A program made the translations under genes and the position numbers. This document shows, piece after piece, positions 43,560-51,386 of a stretch of 64,000 nucleotides of DNA (within the stretch, counting starts at the first letter, position 1; each line of letters starts with the position of its first letter). Below the pieces are notes generated by a model. The model did no database searches, was not told the DNA's origin, and worked only from the letters and a program-made list of their open reading frames with translations. Source of the stretch: Halomicrobium katesii DSM 19301 (lineage in GTDB: Archaea > Halobacteriota > Halobacteria > Halobacteriales > Haloarculaceae); NCBI RefSeq assembly GCF_000379085.1, contig NZ_KB905378.1:2481512-2545511 (forward strand). The letters are read 5' to 3'.

Positions 43560-45092
43560 ATGCCAGACACATACGTCGGTGCGATCGATCAGGGGACGAC
43601 GGGCACCCGCTTCATGGTGTTCGACCACAGCGGCAACGTCGTCGCCAACTCGTACGAACAGCACGAACAGATCTATCCGGAACCCGGTTGGGTCGAACAC
43701 GATCCGACCGAGATCTGGGAGAACACGAAGGCCGTCGTCACCGCTGGCCTCGACGCCGCCGACCTCGATGCCACCCAGCTCGAGGCGATCGGGATCACGA
43801 ACCAGCGAGAGACCACGATCGTGTGGGACAGAGAGACCGGGCGGCCGATACACAACGCGCTGGTGTGGCAGGACCGACGAACGACCGACCGCGTCGAGGA
43901 GCTGGAAGACGCGGGCAAAATCGAGATGATCCGCGAGAAGACCGGGCTGGAAGCCGACGCCTACTTCTCGGCGACAAAGACCGAGTGGATCCTCGACAAC
44001 GCCGAACCCCTCAAGCTGGAGAGTGCCCGCACGCGTGACCTCCGTGAGCGTGCCCGCGACGGGGAACTCCTGATGGGGACGATCGACTCGTGGCTGATCT
44101 ACAACCTCACGGGCAACCACATCACCGACGTGACCAACGCCTCTCGGACGATGCTCTACGACATCGAGGGGCTGTCGTGGGACGCGGAACTCCTCGAAGA
44201 GTTCGACATCCCCGAAGCGATGCTGCCCGAAGTGCGACCGTCCTCCGACGAGGCGACGTACGGAACCACCGACCCCGACGGCTTTCTCGGTGCCGAAGTC
44301 CCCGTCGCCGGTGCCCTGGGCGATCAGCAGGCCGCCCTGTTCGGTCAAACCTGCTTCGATGCCGGCGACGCGAAAAACACCTACGGCACGGGCTCGTTCT
44401 ACCTCATGAACACCGGCGAGGAGGCCGTCGAGTCCGATCACGGGCTCCTCACCACGATCGGCTTCCAGATGTCGGGCGAACCGGTCCAGTACGCACTGGA
44501 GGGGTCGATCTTCATCACGGGCGCGGCGATCGAGTGGCTCGAAGACGTCGACCTCATCAAGAACGCCGCACAGACCGCAGAGCTCGCCCGCTCGGTCGAG
44601 TCGACGGACGGCGTGTACATGGTGCCGGCCTTCACCGGGCTCGGCGCGCCACACTGGGACGGACGCGCACGCGGGACGATCGTCGGCATGACCCGCGGGA
44701 CCCGGAAAGAGCACATCGTCCGTGCGACGCTCGAATCCATCGCGTACCAGACCCGAGACATCGCCGAAGCGATGGAAGCCGACTCCGGCGTCGAGACGAC
44801 GACGCTGCGCGTCGACGGTGGGGCCGTCAAGAACAACTTCCTCTGTCAGCTCCAGTCCGACATCATCCAGACGGAGATCTCCCGTCCGGAAGTCGACGAG
44901 ACGACCGCGCTCGGCTCGGCCTACGCTGCCGGCCTCGCCGTCGGCTACTGGGACACGATCGACGAGCTGCGGGACAACTGGCAGGTCGATCGCAACTTCC
45001 AGCCCGAGATGGCACCGGAGCAGGCGGACAAGATGTACGGACGCTGGGACGACGCCGTCGAGCGGTCCCGAGACTGGGCACACGAAGAGTAA
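43560..45092 (+). CDS. glpK: Glycerol kinase
   Basis: A 510-residue FGGY-family kinase making sn-glycerol-3-phosphate from glycerol and ATP. Motifs: AIDQGTTGTRFMVFDHSG, GITNQRETTIVWDRETGRPI, WLIYNLTGNHITDVTNASRT, GDQQAALFGQTCF, NTYGTGSFYLMNTGE, FTGLGAPHWD and VDGGAVKNNFLCQLQSDI. It feeds GlpABC and probably sets the level of the ligand seen by the upstream fusion transducer. Three bases separate it from glpF. Confidence 0.97.
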   Translation: MPDTYVGAIDQGTTGTRFMVFDHSGNVVANSYEQHEQIYPEPGWVEHDPTEIWENTKAVVTAGLDAADLDATQLEAIGITNQRETTIVWDRETGRPIHNALVWQDRRTTDRVEELEDAGKIEMIREKTGLEADAYFSATKTEWILDNAEPLKLESARTRDLRERARDGELLMGTIDSWLIYNLTGNHITDVTNASRTMLYDIEGLSWDAELLEEFDIPEAMLPEVRPSSDEATYGTTDPDGFLGAEVPVAGALGDQQAALFGQTCFDAGDAKNTYGTGSFYLMNTGEEAVESDHGLLTTIGFQMSGEPVQYALEGSIFITGAAIEWLEDVDLIKNAAQTAELARSVESTDGVYMVPAFTGLGAPHWDGRARGTIVGMTRGTRKEHIVRATLESIAYQTRDIAEAMEADSGVETTTLRVDGGAVKNNFLCQLQSDIIQTEISRPEVDETTALGSAYAAGLAVGYWDTIDELRDNWQVDRNFQPEMAPEQADKMYGRWDDAVERSRDWAHEE

Positions 45093-45095
45093 TCT

Positions 45096-45863
45096 ATGAA
45101 TCCGTACATCGCGGAAGTCATCGGTACTGCGATCCTCATCATCTTCGGCGGCGGTGTCGTCGCTAACGTCGTCCTCAACGAGACGAAAGGGCACGAAAGC
45201 GGTTGGATCGTCATCACGTGGGGATGGGCTATCGGTGTGTTCATGGGCGTGTTCACGATCAGTCAGGTCAGCGGCGGTCACATCAATCCCGCCGTGACGA
45301 TCGGACTGGCTGCGGCCGGATTGTTCGACTGGGCACAGGTCCCGATCTACATCGCCGCTCAAACGCTCGGGGCGTTCCTGGGTGGCGTGGTGGTCTGGCT
45401 GGCGTACAAGGATCACTTTGCCGCGACGGAAGACGAAGACGTGAAGCTCGCTATCTTCTCGACGAGTCCCGAAATCCGGAACTATCGGGCGAACATGCTG
45501 ACCGAGGTCATCGGTACGTTCGTGCTGGTCTTCGGGGTGTTATATCTGAACTCCGCCGGATTCTTGGACGGCGCTTCCGGTGAGTTCCTCCGAACGATCA
45601 CGATCGACGGTCAAGAGGTCGGATTCGGTCTCGGCGCGCTGTCGGCGCTTCCGGTCGCACTGGTCGTGCTCGGAATCGGGCTCTCTCTGGGTGGCCCGAC
45701 CGGCTATGCGATCAACCCTGCACGCGACTTCGGACCGCGTATCGCACACGCGGTCCTCCCGTTTCCACACAAGGGCTCGTCGGACTGGGCGTATTCTTGG
45801 GTGCCTATCGTCGGTCCGATCATCGGAGCGCTCCTCGCGGCCGGGCTGTATCACGCACTGTAA
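45096..45863 (+). CDS. glpF: Glycerol facilitator (aquaglyceroporin)
   Basis: A 255-residue MIP channel with six membrane helices and both NPA boxes: GGHINPAVTIG and GYAINPARDFGPR. The Asp after the second NPAR is the mark of glycerol-conducting rather than water-only channels. Codon use is visibly less G+C-rich at third positions than glpK before it, hinting at separate acquisition. It lets glycerol diffuse in, and GlpK traps it. Confidence 0.93.
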   Translation: MNPYIAEVIGTAILIIFGGGVVANVVLNETKGHESGWIVITWGWAIGVFMGVFTISQVSGGHINPAVTIGLAAAGLFDWAQVPIYIAAQTLGAFLGGVVVWLAYKDHFAATEDEDVKLAIFSTSPEIRNYRANMLTEVIGTFVLVFGVLYLNSAGFLDGASGEFLRTITIDGQEVGFGLGALSALPVALVVLGIGLSLGGPTGYAINPARDFGPRIAHAVLPFPHKGSSDWAYSWVPIVGPIIGALLAAGLYHAL

Positions 45864-46076
45864 CGCACGGTCAGCGGACAGCAATGCAGAACTCACGGAT
45901 CAGGATGTGGAAACTGATATGCGACCGGGAATCCCACCCACAAACACCTCACAGGAACAATCGATGCACAGAATACGAGCGTCTATCGCCAACGCGTCTA
46001 CGGGCGGGGCAAGTACTGCTGTCGATATCGATGGAGTTCCGCCCAGATGCCGTTGTCAACCCGTAGAGAGCGGATC

Positions 46077-47255
46077 ATGAACATCGATGAGAGGATAAAA
46101 CGACGGCAGCGCCGGGGCGGTGGCCCCCGACTGATCCAGGACTACGAATCGCTGTCCCCGGTCGCACACATCGACGACCCGTCGGACCGGGGCCCGGTCT
46201 TCGAACGACTGCTCGATCACCTCGATCCGGTGTTCGACGGCCGCTTACCGCCCAACGCCTACGTGTCGGGCCCGTTCGGCTCCGGGAAGTCGGCGATCGT
46301 GACGGCGCTGTTCGCGCGGCTCGGCCGGCTCTCGACCGAACAGCGGTCGGTCATTCACACGAGTACCCGCGCGGCAGCGCCGCCCTCTCCGGAGTTCGTC
46401 TACGTCGATCTGCGCGAGACGACGAGTCGGTTCGCGTTCTACCACCGCGTGCTCGACGGACTCGTCGACGACCGGGTCCCGGAACACGGGATCAGCACGT
46501 CGGAGCTTCGCCGTCGGCTCCACGAGATGCTCGGTACCGCGGGCATCGGCGTCGTGATCGCCGTCGATCACGTCGGCGAACAGGGCAGCACCGACGCCGA
46601 GGCGCTGATCGACCTCTTCGCGGGGCTGCCCAGCAACGTGAGCTGGCTGGCGATCGGACGAGACGACCCCGAAGAGACGCTGTTGACCGAGTACACGGCG
46701 ACGACGATCCCGGTCGAACCGTACCGTCGACAGATGCTCGTCGACGTGTTGATGACGCGCGCCTCGGACGGGCTCGCTCCCCAGGCACTGAGCCACGAAC
46801 AGGCCCGCACGATCGCCGAGTGGGCGGACGGCAATGCACACGACGCGCTGGCGGCGCTGTTTATTGCGGCCGACGACGCGAGTCAACGAGAGGGGACGCG
46901 CGTCGGCCAGGACGACGTCGAGGCCGCAATCGAGCGGATTCCACGGCCCTCGGTGTCGCTGGCGAGAGTGCTCGCGCTGCCAGACAACAAACAGCGCGTC
47001 CTGCGAGAAGTCGCCGAACTCGATTCGACCGACCGAGAGTCCGTCACCGCGACCACGGAGGCGATCGCCGCGAAAGCGACCGTCGACCTCTCGCCGGGAA
47101 CGGTCAAGCGGTACCTCTACGAGATGGCCGAAGGCGGGATCGTCGAACGCGTCCAGTCCGGCCTCGAAAGCGGGAAGGGGCGACCGCCCAGCCGCGTGGA
47201 ACTACGCTTTCCACCGGCGGCGTTTCGCCGTCTCTACGACCTGGAACGGGGATAA
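46077..47255 (+). CDS. Orc1/Cdc6-type AAA+ ATPase
   Basis: A 392-residue protein from ATG 46077: LERLLDHLDPVFDGRLPP-like lead-in, Walker A VSGPFGSGKSAIV (about 62-74), Walker B region GIGVVIAVDHVGEQ, sensor SWLAIGRDDP, lid segment and a C-terminal winged helix (LARVLALPDNKQRVLREVAE; LSPGTVKRYLYEMAEGGIVE). Archaeal Orc1/Cdc6 proteins bind replication origins, but many haloarchaeal paralogues are orphans or regulators. No origin-recognition boxes are visible in the 213 bases upstream, so an origin here is not supported. Confidence 0.8.
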   Translation: MNIDERIKRRQRRGGGPRLIQDYESLSPVAHIDDPSDRGPVFERLLDHLDPVFDGRLPPNAYVSGPFGSGKSAIVTALFARLGRLSTEQRSVIHTSTRAAAPPSPEFVYVDLRETTSRFAFYHRVLDGLVDDRVPEHGISTSELRRRLHEMLGTAGIGVVIAVDHVGEQGSTDAEALIDLFAGLPSNVSWLAIGRDDPEETLLTEYTATTIPVEPYRRQMLVDVLMTRASDGLAPQALSHEQARTIAEWADGNAHDALAALFIAADDASQREGTRVGQDDVEAAIERIPRPSVSLARVLALPDNKQRVLREVAELDSTDRESVTATTEAIAAKATVDLSPGTVKRYLYEMAEGGIVERVQSGLESGKGRPPSRVELRFPPAAFRRLYDLERG

Positions 47256-47265
47256 GCGTCCACGA

Positions 47266-48228
47266 TTACCGCTCGCCGGTGCCGTCGGTGATCGCCGAGG
47301 CGAGCGCGCCCATGACGACGATGTCTTCGCCGAGCGTCGTGAGCTTCACGTCCGGGATGTTTCCGAACACCATCTCCGAGAGTTCGTCTCTGATCGGATC
47401 GAGGACGGCGTCGGGGTTGTTCAGCGCCACCGCCCCGCCGACGTAGACCACGAGCGGGGCGTACGCCTGGACGACGTTTGCGATCCCGATGGCGTTGAGG
47501 TGGCCGACCTGCCCGATGACGTACTGTGCGAAGCCGTCGCCGTCTCGCGCACGGTCGAACACGTCGGCCGCGTCGAAGTCACCGCTCTCGACCGGGAGCG
47601 CAGTCTCCATCCCGTCTTCCGTGTGGAGCTGCATCGCGTACTCCGGGATGTTGTTGCCCGAACAGTACGCCTCCCAGTGGCCGTCCGAGCCACAGCCACA
47701 CGTCATCACGCCGGCCGGGTCGAGGGTCATGTGCCCGACCTCACCGGCGTTGCCGTCCCAGCCGTCGACGACGTTGCCGTCGACGGCGACGCCGGCACCG
47801 ATCCCCGAGGAGATCGTCAGATACACCATGTCGTCGGGGTTGCGGTCAGAGAAGAAGCGTTCGCCGATCACCCCGGCGTTGGTGTCGTTGTGCAGATACA
47901 CGCGTTCCGAGTCGATCAGGTTGCCGACGGGGCCGGTCAGCGGGATCCGACCGATCGAATCCGGGAGGTTCGCGGGGCCCTCGACGATCCCCTCGGCGAG
48001 ATCCAGTGGTCCGACCGATCCGATACCGGCGGCGACGACGGAGCTTGGCGATACGTCGGCGTCGTCACAGGCGTTGCGGAGACAGTCGAGGATCGCCTCG
48101 GTGACGGCGATCCCGTTCGGCCCCCGCGGTGTGGCCTGCGTGTCTGACCCGAGTTCGCGGGCGGACTCGTCGCCGACGACAGCACGAATGTTGGTCGCGC
48201 CGAGATCCACCCCTGCGTATGCAGCCAT
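47266..48228 (-). CDS. ROK-family sugar kinase (glucokinase-like)
   Basis: A 320-residue ROK kinase. ATP site AYAGVDLGATNIRAVVGD, sugar site LHNDTNAGVIGERFF, GEVGHMTLDPAG with the catalytic region, and the zinc-type CGCGSDGHWEAYCSG motif. Likely phosphorylates glucose or another hexose; some ROK members are regulators, but there is no HTH here. TTAAGTA near 48255 fits a TATA box for a leaderless start. Confidence 0.9.
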   Translation of the reverse strand: MAAYAGVDLGATNIRAVVGDESARELGSDTQATPRGPNGIAVTEAILDCLRNACDDADVSPSSVVAAGIGSVGPLDLAEGIVEGPANLPDSIGRIPLTGPVGNLIDSERVYLHNDTNAGVIGERFFSDRNPDDMVYLTISSGIGAGVAVDGNVVDGWDGNAGEVGHMTLDPAGVMTCGCGSDGHWEAYCSGNNIPEYAMQLHTEDGMETALPVESGDFDAADVFDRARDGDGFAQYVIGQVGHLNAIGIANVVQAYAPLVVYVGGAVALNNPDAVLDPIRDELSEMVFGNIPDVKLTTLGEDIVVMGALASAITDGTGER

Positions 48229-48272
48229 GATACTGGATGGGTGAACCCTTCGATACTTAACTGCACATATTC

Positions 48273-48351
48273 ACACTGCCGGCCGTCTATCCGTGACGCA
48301 GTTACCCATCTCGGGTGGACAGCCCCCCAGCGCAGCGACGGCCAGCGGTAT
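48273..48351. repeat. Possible degenerate member of palindromic family A
   Basis: 79 bases, the same length as family A, with ends ACACTGCCGGCCGTC and GACGGCCAGCGGTAT resembling the family termini. The TTCGCGA core is absent, so membership is uncertain. It lies in the gap between the pyruvate kinase stop and the ROK gene promoter. Confidence 0.3.
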
Positions 48352-48369
48352 CACTGCCGGCTCGTGTCG

Positions 48370-50115
48370 CTACGAGCGGTCGTCCTCGGTGGTGTCCTCG
48401 TAGACGATGCCACGCTCCGCGTCGAGCGTGACCTGCGTTCCGTCCGCCAGGTCCGGGAGTTCGGCGTTGGCGATCATCGGGATCGAGAGCTCGCGCGCGA
48501 CGATCGCAGCGTACCCCGTCGTCCCGTCGTGGGCGTCGACGATGCCGCCGATCCGCTCGACCTCGCCGTCGAACTCGCCGTCGAAGTCCGCCGCGATGGA
48601 GATCACCGCACCGTCGGGCACGTCGGAGAGGTCGCCGTCGGGCACGTGATAGACCGGCCCCGACACCAGCCCGTCGACGACCGAGCGGCCGTTGGCGATC
48701 CGCTCGGCCGCGACGTGGACCTTCAGGAGGTTCGCCGTGTTCATCCCTTCGAGCTCGGTCATCATCCCGGAGAGGACGACGACGGTGTCGCCGCCGTCCG
48801 CTGCCTCCGTGTCCAGGGCCGCCTGGACGGCGTTCTGGATGATCGCGTCCGCACCCTGGGTCGTGTACTCCGTCGAGACGGGGATGATCCCCCACGAGAG
48901 GGCGAGCTGTCGCCGCACCTCGTCGCTGGGCGTCGAGGCGACGATCGGAATCGACGGCCGGTACTTGGCCGACTTGAGGGCGGTGTAGCCAGATTCGGAG
49001 GCGGCGACGACCGCCGACGCCCCGATGTCCCGAGCGAGGAACCGGGCGGACCGCGCCAGCGCGTCCGTTCGCGTCTCGCCCGCGGCGGGGACCTGTTGCT
49101 CGCGGTTCTGGTCGTACTCGGGAGCCGACTCGACGTCGCGGACGATGCGATCCATCGTCTCGACGACGCGAACCGGATTGTCGCCGATCGCGGTCTCGCC
49201 CGACAGCATCACGGCGTCGGTGCCGTCGAGGACGGCGTTGGCCACGTCGGAGGCCTCCGCGCGGGTCGGTCGGCGCTCGTGGACCATCGAGTCGAGCATC
49301 TCCGTGGCCGTGATCACGGGCACGCCGGCTTCCTGGCACTTGCGGATGATGCGCTTCTGGAAGATCGGCACGTCTTCGAGCGGGCACTCGACGCCGAGGT
49401 CCCCACGCGCGACCATCACGCCGTATGCGGCGTCGACGATCGAGTCGAGATTCTCGACCGCGCCGGCCCGCTCGATCTTGGCGATGATCGGGATGTCGAT
49501 GCCGCGCGCTTCCATCTCGGCCTCGATTTCGTAGATGTCTTCGCCCGATCGGACGAACGAGGCGGCCACGAAGTCGGGTTCCTTCTCCGCGGCGACGTCG
49601 AGCTCTCGCCGGTCGTTGTCCGTGACGGCGGGCAGGTCGAGTTCGACGCCGGGGACGTTGACGCCCTTCCGGGCACCGAGTTCACCGCCGTTCTCGACGG
49701 TCGCGTAGACGGAGTCCCCGTCGACGCGGTCGACCGTCGTCTCGATCCGCCCGTCGTCGAGCAACACGCGGTCGCCCGGCTGGACGGAGGTGATCGACAG
49801 CGAGAGGCCGACGCGCTCTGGCGTCGCCTCGTCCGACTGGACGAACTCGACCGTCGAACCCTCGTCCAGCTGGATCGGGTCGCGGATCGGAGCCGTCCGC
49901 ACCTCCGGGCCCGGCATGTCGAGCATCGACGCGACCGGTCGCTCCGTGGTCGCGTCGACCTCTCGGATCCGGTCGAGCATCTCGCGGCGGTGCTCGGGCG
50001 TGCCGTGGCTGGCGTTGAGCCGCGCCACGGACATGCCGGCCTCGGCGAGGCCGCGAATCTGCTCGACCGACTCCGTCGCCGGTCCCAGCGTACAGACGAT
50101 CTTCGCGCTACGCAT
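48370..50115 (-). CDS. pyk: Pyruvate kinase with C-terminal PEP-utiliser domain
   Basis: A 581-residue enzyme from ATG 50115 (MRSAKIVCTLGPATESVEQI). It converts PEP and ADP to pyruvate and ATP. Motifs: ARLNASHGTPEHRREML, the active-site Lys in IPIIAKIERAGAVENLD, YGVMVARGDLGVECPLE and MLDSMVHERRPTRAEASDVA. After about residue 470 an extra domain (GRSVVDGLVSGPVYHV; DAHDGTTGYAAIVARELSIP) resembles the mobile PEP-utilising/phosphohistidine domain, a known extension in some archaeal and Bacillus enzymes. Confidence 0.95.
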   Translation of the reverse strand: MRSAKIVCTLGPATESVEQIRGLAEAGMSVARLNASHGTPEHRREMLDRIREVDATTERPVASMLDMPGPEVRTAPIRDPIQLDEGSTVEFVQSDEATPERVGLSLSITSVQPGDRVLLDDGRIETTVDRVDGDSVYATVENGGELGARKGVNVPGVELDLPAVTDNDRRELDVAAEKEPDFVAASFVRSGEDIYEIEAEMEARGIDIPIIAKIERAGAVENLDSIVDAAYGVMVARGDLGVECPLEDVPIFQKRIIRKCQEAGVPVITATEMLDSMVHERRPTRAEASDVANAVLDGTDAVMLSGETAIGDNPVRVVETMDRIVRDVESAPEYDQNREQQVPAAGETRTDALARSARFLARDIGASAVVAASESGYTALKSAKYRPSIPIVASTPSDEVRRQLALSWGIIPVSTEYTTQGADAIIQNAVQAALDTEAADGGDTVVVLSGMMTELEGMNTANLLKVHVAAERIANGRSVVDGLVSGPVYHVPDGDLSDVPDGAVISIAADFDGEFDGEVERIGGIVDAHDGTTGYAAIVARELSIPMIANAELPDLADGTQVTLDAERGIVYEDTTEDDRS

Positions 50116-50229
50116 CGGGTCGTCCTCCGTCGACTGCAGAGAGCTTCCGAACAACCATACGAGGGCGTACCCGGTCAGGGGATAAGAAGGTTATCGACCA
50201 GACGAATGCCTCGGCGTCGACACCGTGGG

Positions 50230-51183
50230 TCACCGAGAGATGTCCGCGGTTCCGCCCTCGATGACGGCCGCTACCTCTGTCGGCGTCACGACGGCGATGT
50301 CGCCGGGGATCGATCGCTTGAGCGCGGCAGTCCCGGCGGCGTACTCTAGCGCGGTTTCGACGCTCTCGCCCGCGACGTACTGCGAGAGGAAACCGCCCAC
50401 GAAGGAATCGCCGGTGCCGACGGGGTGGGCGCTCGTCGCCTCGAACGTCGGCTGTTTGTGGGTCGTCCCGTCGGCGACTGCCAGCGCCGGCTCGGACCCG
50501 CGTGTGAGGATCGTCACCTCGAAGTCGAACTCCTCGGCCAGACCTCGGGCGATCGACGCCGCGTCGCCGGTGCGCCCGAGCACGTTCTCGGCGTCTCGCT
50601 GGGCGACGATCAACACGTCGACGCGGGGGAACAGCTCGGTGAGCGTCTCGCGGGCGACCTCGGGCTCCCAGAGCTTCGACCGGTAGTTCACGTCGAAGCT
50701 CGTCAGCGTGCCGGCGTCGGCAGCCGCTTCGAGCAGCGTCTGGGTCGTCACCTCCAGGGTCTCCGACAGTGCCGGAGTGATACCCGTGGTGTGAAACGCC
50801 GACGCCGAGCGGATCCGATCGACCGGTAGCTCGTCCGGCGTCGCCGTCGTCACCGCCGCGTCGGCCCGGTCGTAGATGACGTTGTTCCCGCGTGGGGACG
50901 CTCCCGATTCGAGGTAGTAAGTCCCCTGTCGCCCCTCGTCGCTCCAGACGACGTCGGTCTCGACACCGTGGCTCGCGAGTTCGCCGGTGACCCGCCGGCC
51001 GACCGGGGAGTCCGGGAGCTTCGATACCCACGTCGCGTCGAGGCCCAGCCGCTGTGTGGCGACTGCGACGTTGCTCTCTGCACCCGCGGCGCGAACGACG
51101 TACTGGTCTGCGGTTTCGATCCGTTCGTCGCCCGGCGGCGACAGCCGGAGCATGGTTTCTCCGAAGGTAACGAGATCCGTCAT
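50230..51183 (-). CDS. kdgK: 2-keto-3-deoxygluconate kinase
   Basis: A 317-residue PfkB-family sugar kinase: TFGETMLRLSPPGDERIE, RAAGAESNVAVATQRLG, YYLESGASPRGNNVIYDR, SFDVNYRSKLWEP and the catalytic HPVGTGDSFVGGFL with Asp as base. This fits KDG kinase of the haloarchaeal semi-phosphorylative Entner-Doudoroff pathway, whose product leads to pyruvate next to pyk. A TATA box (ATTTTATACC on the minus strand, 51206-51215) is 27 bases before the ATG. Confidence 0.92.
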   Translation of the reverse strand: MTDLVTFGETMLRLSPPGDERIETADQYVVRAAGAESNVAVATQRLGLDATWVSKLPDSPVGRRVTGELASHGVETDVVWSDEGRQGTYYLESGASPRGNNVIYDRADAAVTTATPDELPVDRIRSASAFHTTGITPALSETLEVTTQTLLEAAADAGTLTSFDVNYRSKLWEPEVARETLTELFPRVDVLIVAQRDAENVLGRTGDAASIARGLAEEFDFEVTILTRGSEPALAVADGTTHKQPTFEATSAHPVGTGDSFVGGFLSQYVAGESVETALEYAAGTAALKRSIPGDIAVVTPTEVAAVIEGGTADISR

Positions 51184-51205
51184 ATAGGTGCGTCAACTCG
51201 CCCCC

Positions 51206-51215
51206 GGTATAAAAT
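51206..51215 (-). promoter_or_regulatory. TATA box of kdgK
   Basis: ATTTTATACC on the minus strand, centred 27 bases before ATG 51183; predicts a leaderless transcript. Confidence 0.55.
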
Positions 51216-51293
51216 CCGCTGGATTCCGGAGTCGGCGTCCCGTGCTGTGACACACTCCAAAGGCTTTTGTATTCAAATAATACACACAAAGCT

Positions 51294-51386
51294 ATGCGAA
51301 ACAGCGACGTGTCGCCAGCGGATGGCACAGCAACGGGCGTGCGCGTTCGCGGCGAACAAGCTCTCACTGGTGGTGGGGTACGATGA
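51294..51386 (+). CDS. 30-residue leader ORF coupled to transducer
   Basis: ATG 51294 lies about 27 bases after TTTTGTATTC (51265-51273), as expected for a leaderless start. It encodes MRNSDVSPADGTATGVRVRG then EQALTGGGVR, and its TGA overlaps the transducer start as ATGA (51383-51386). If translated it would couple translation of the transducer to the small peptide. Confidence 0.45.
   Translation: MRNSDVSPADGTATGVRVRGEQALTGGGVR

Noticed and set aside
45864-47255. Replication origin next to the Orc1/Cdc6-like gene
   Set aside because: No origin-recognition box pairs or A+T-rich unwinding element are visible on either side; the protein looks like an orphan paralogue.
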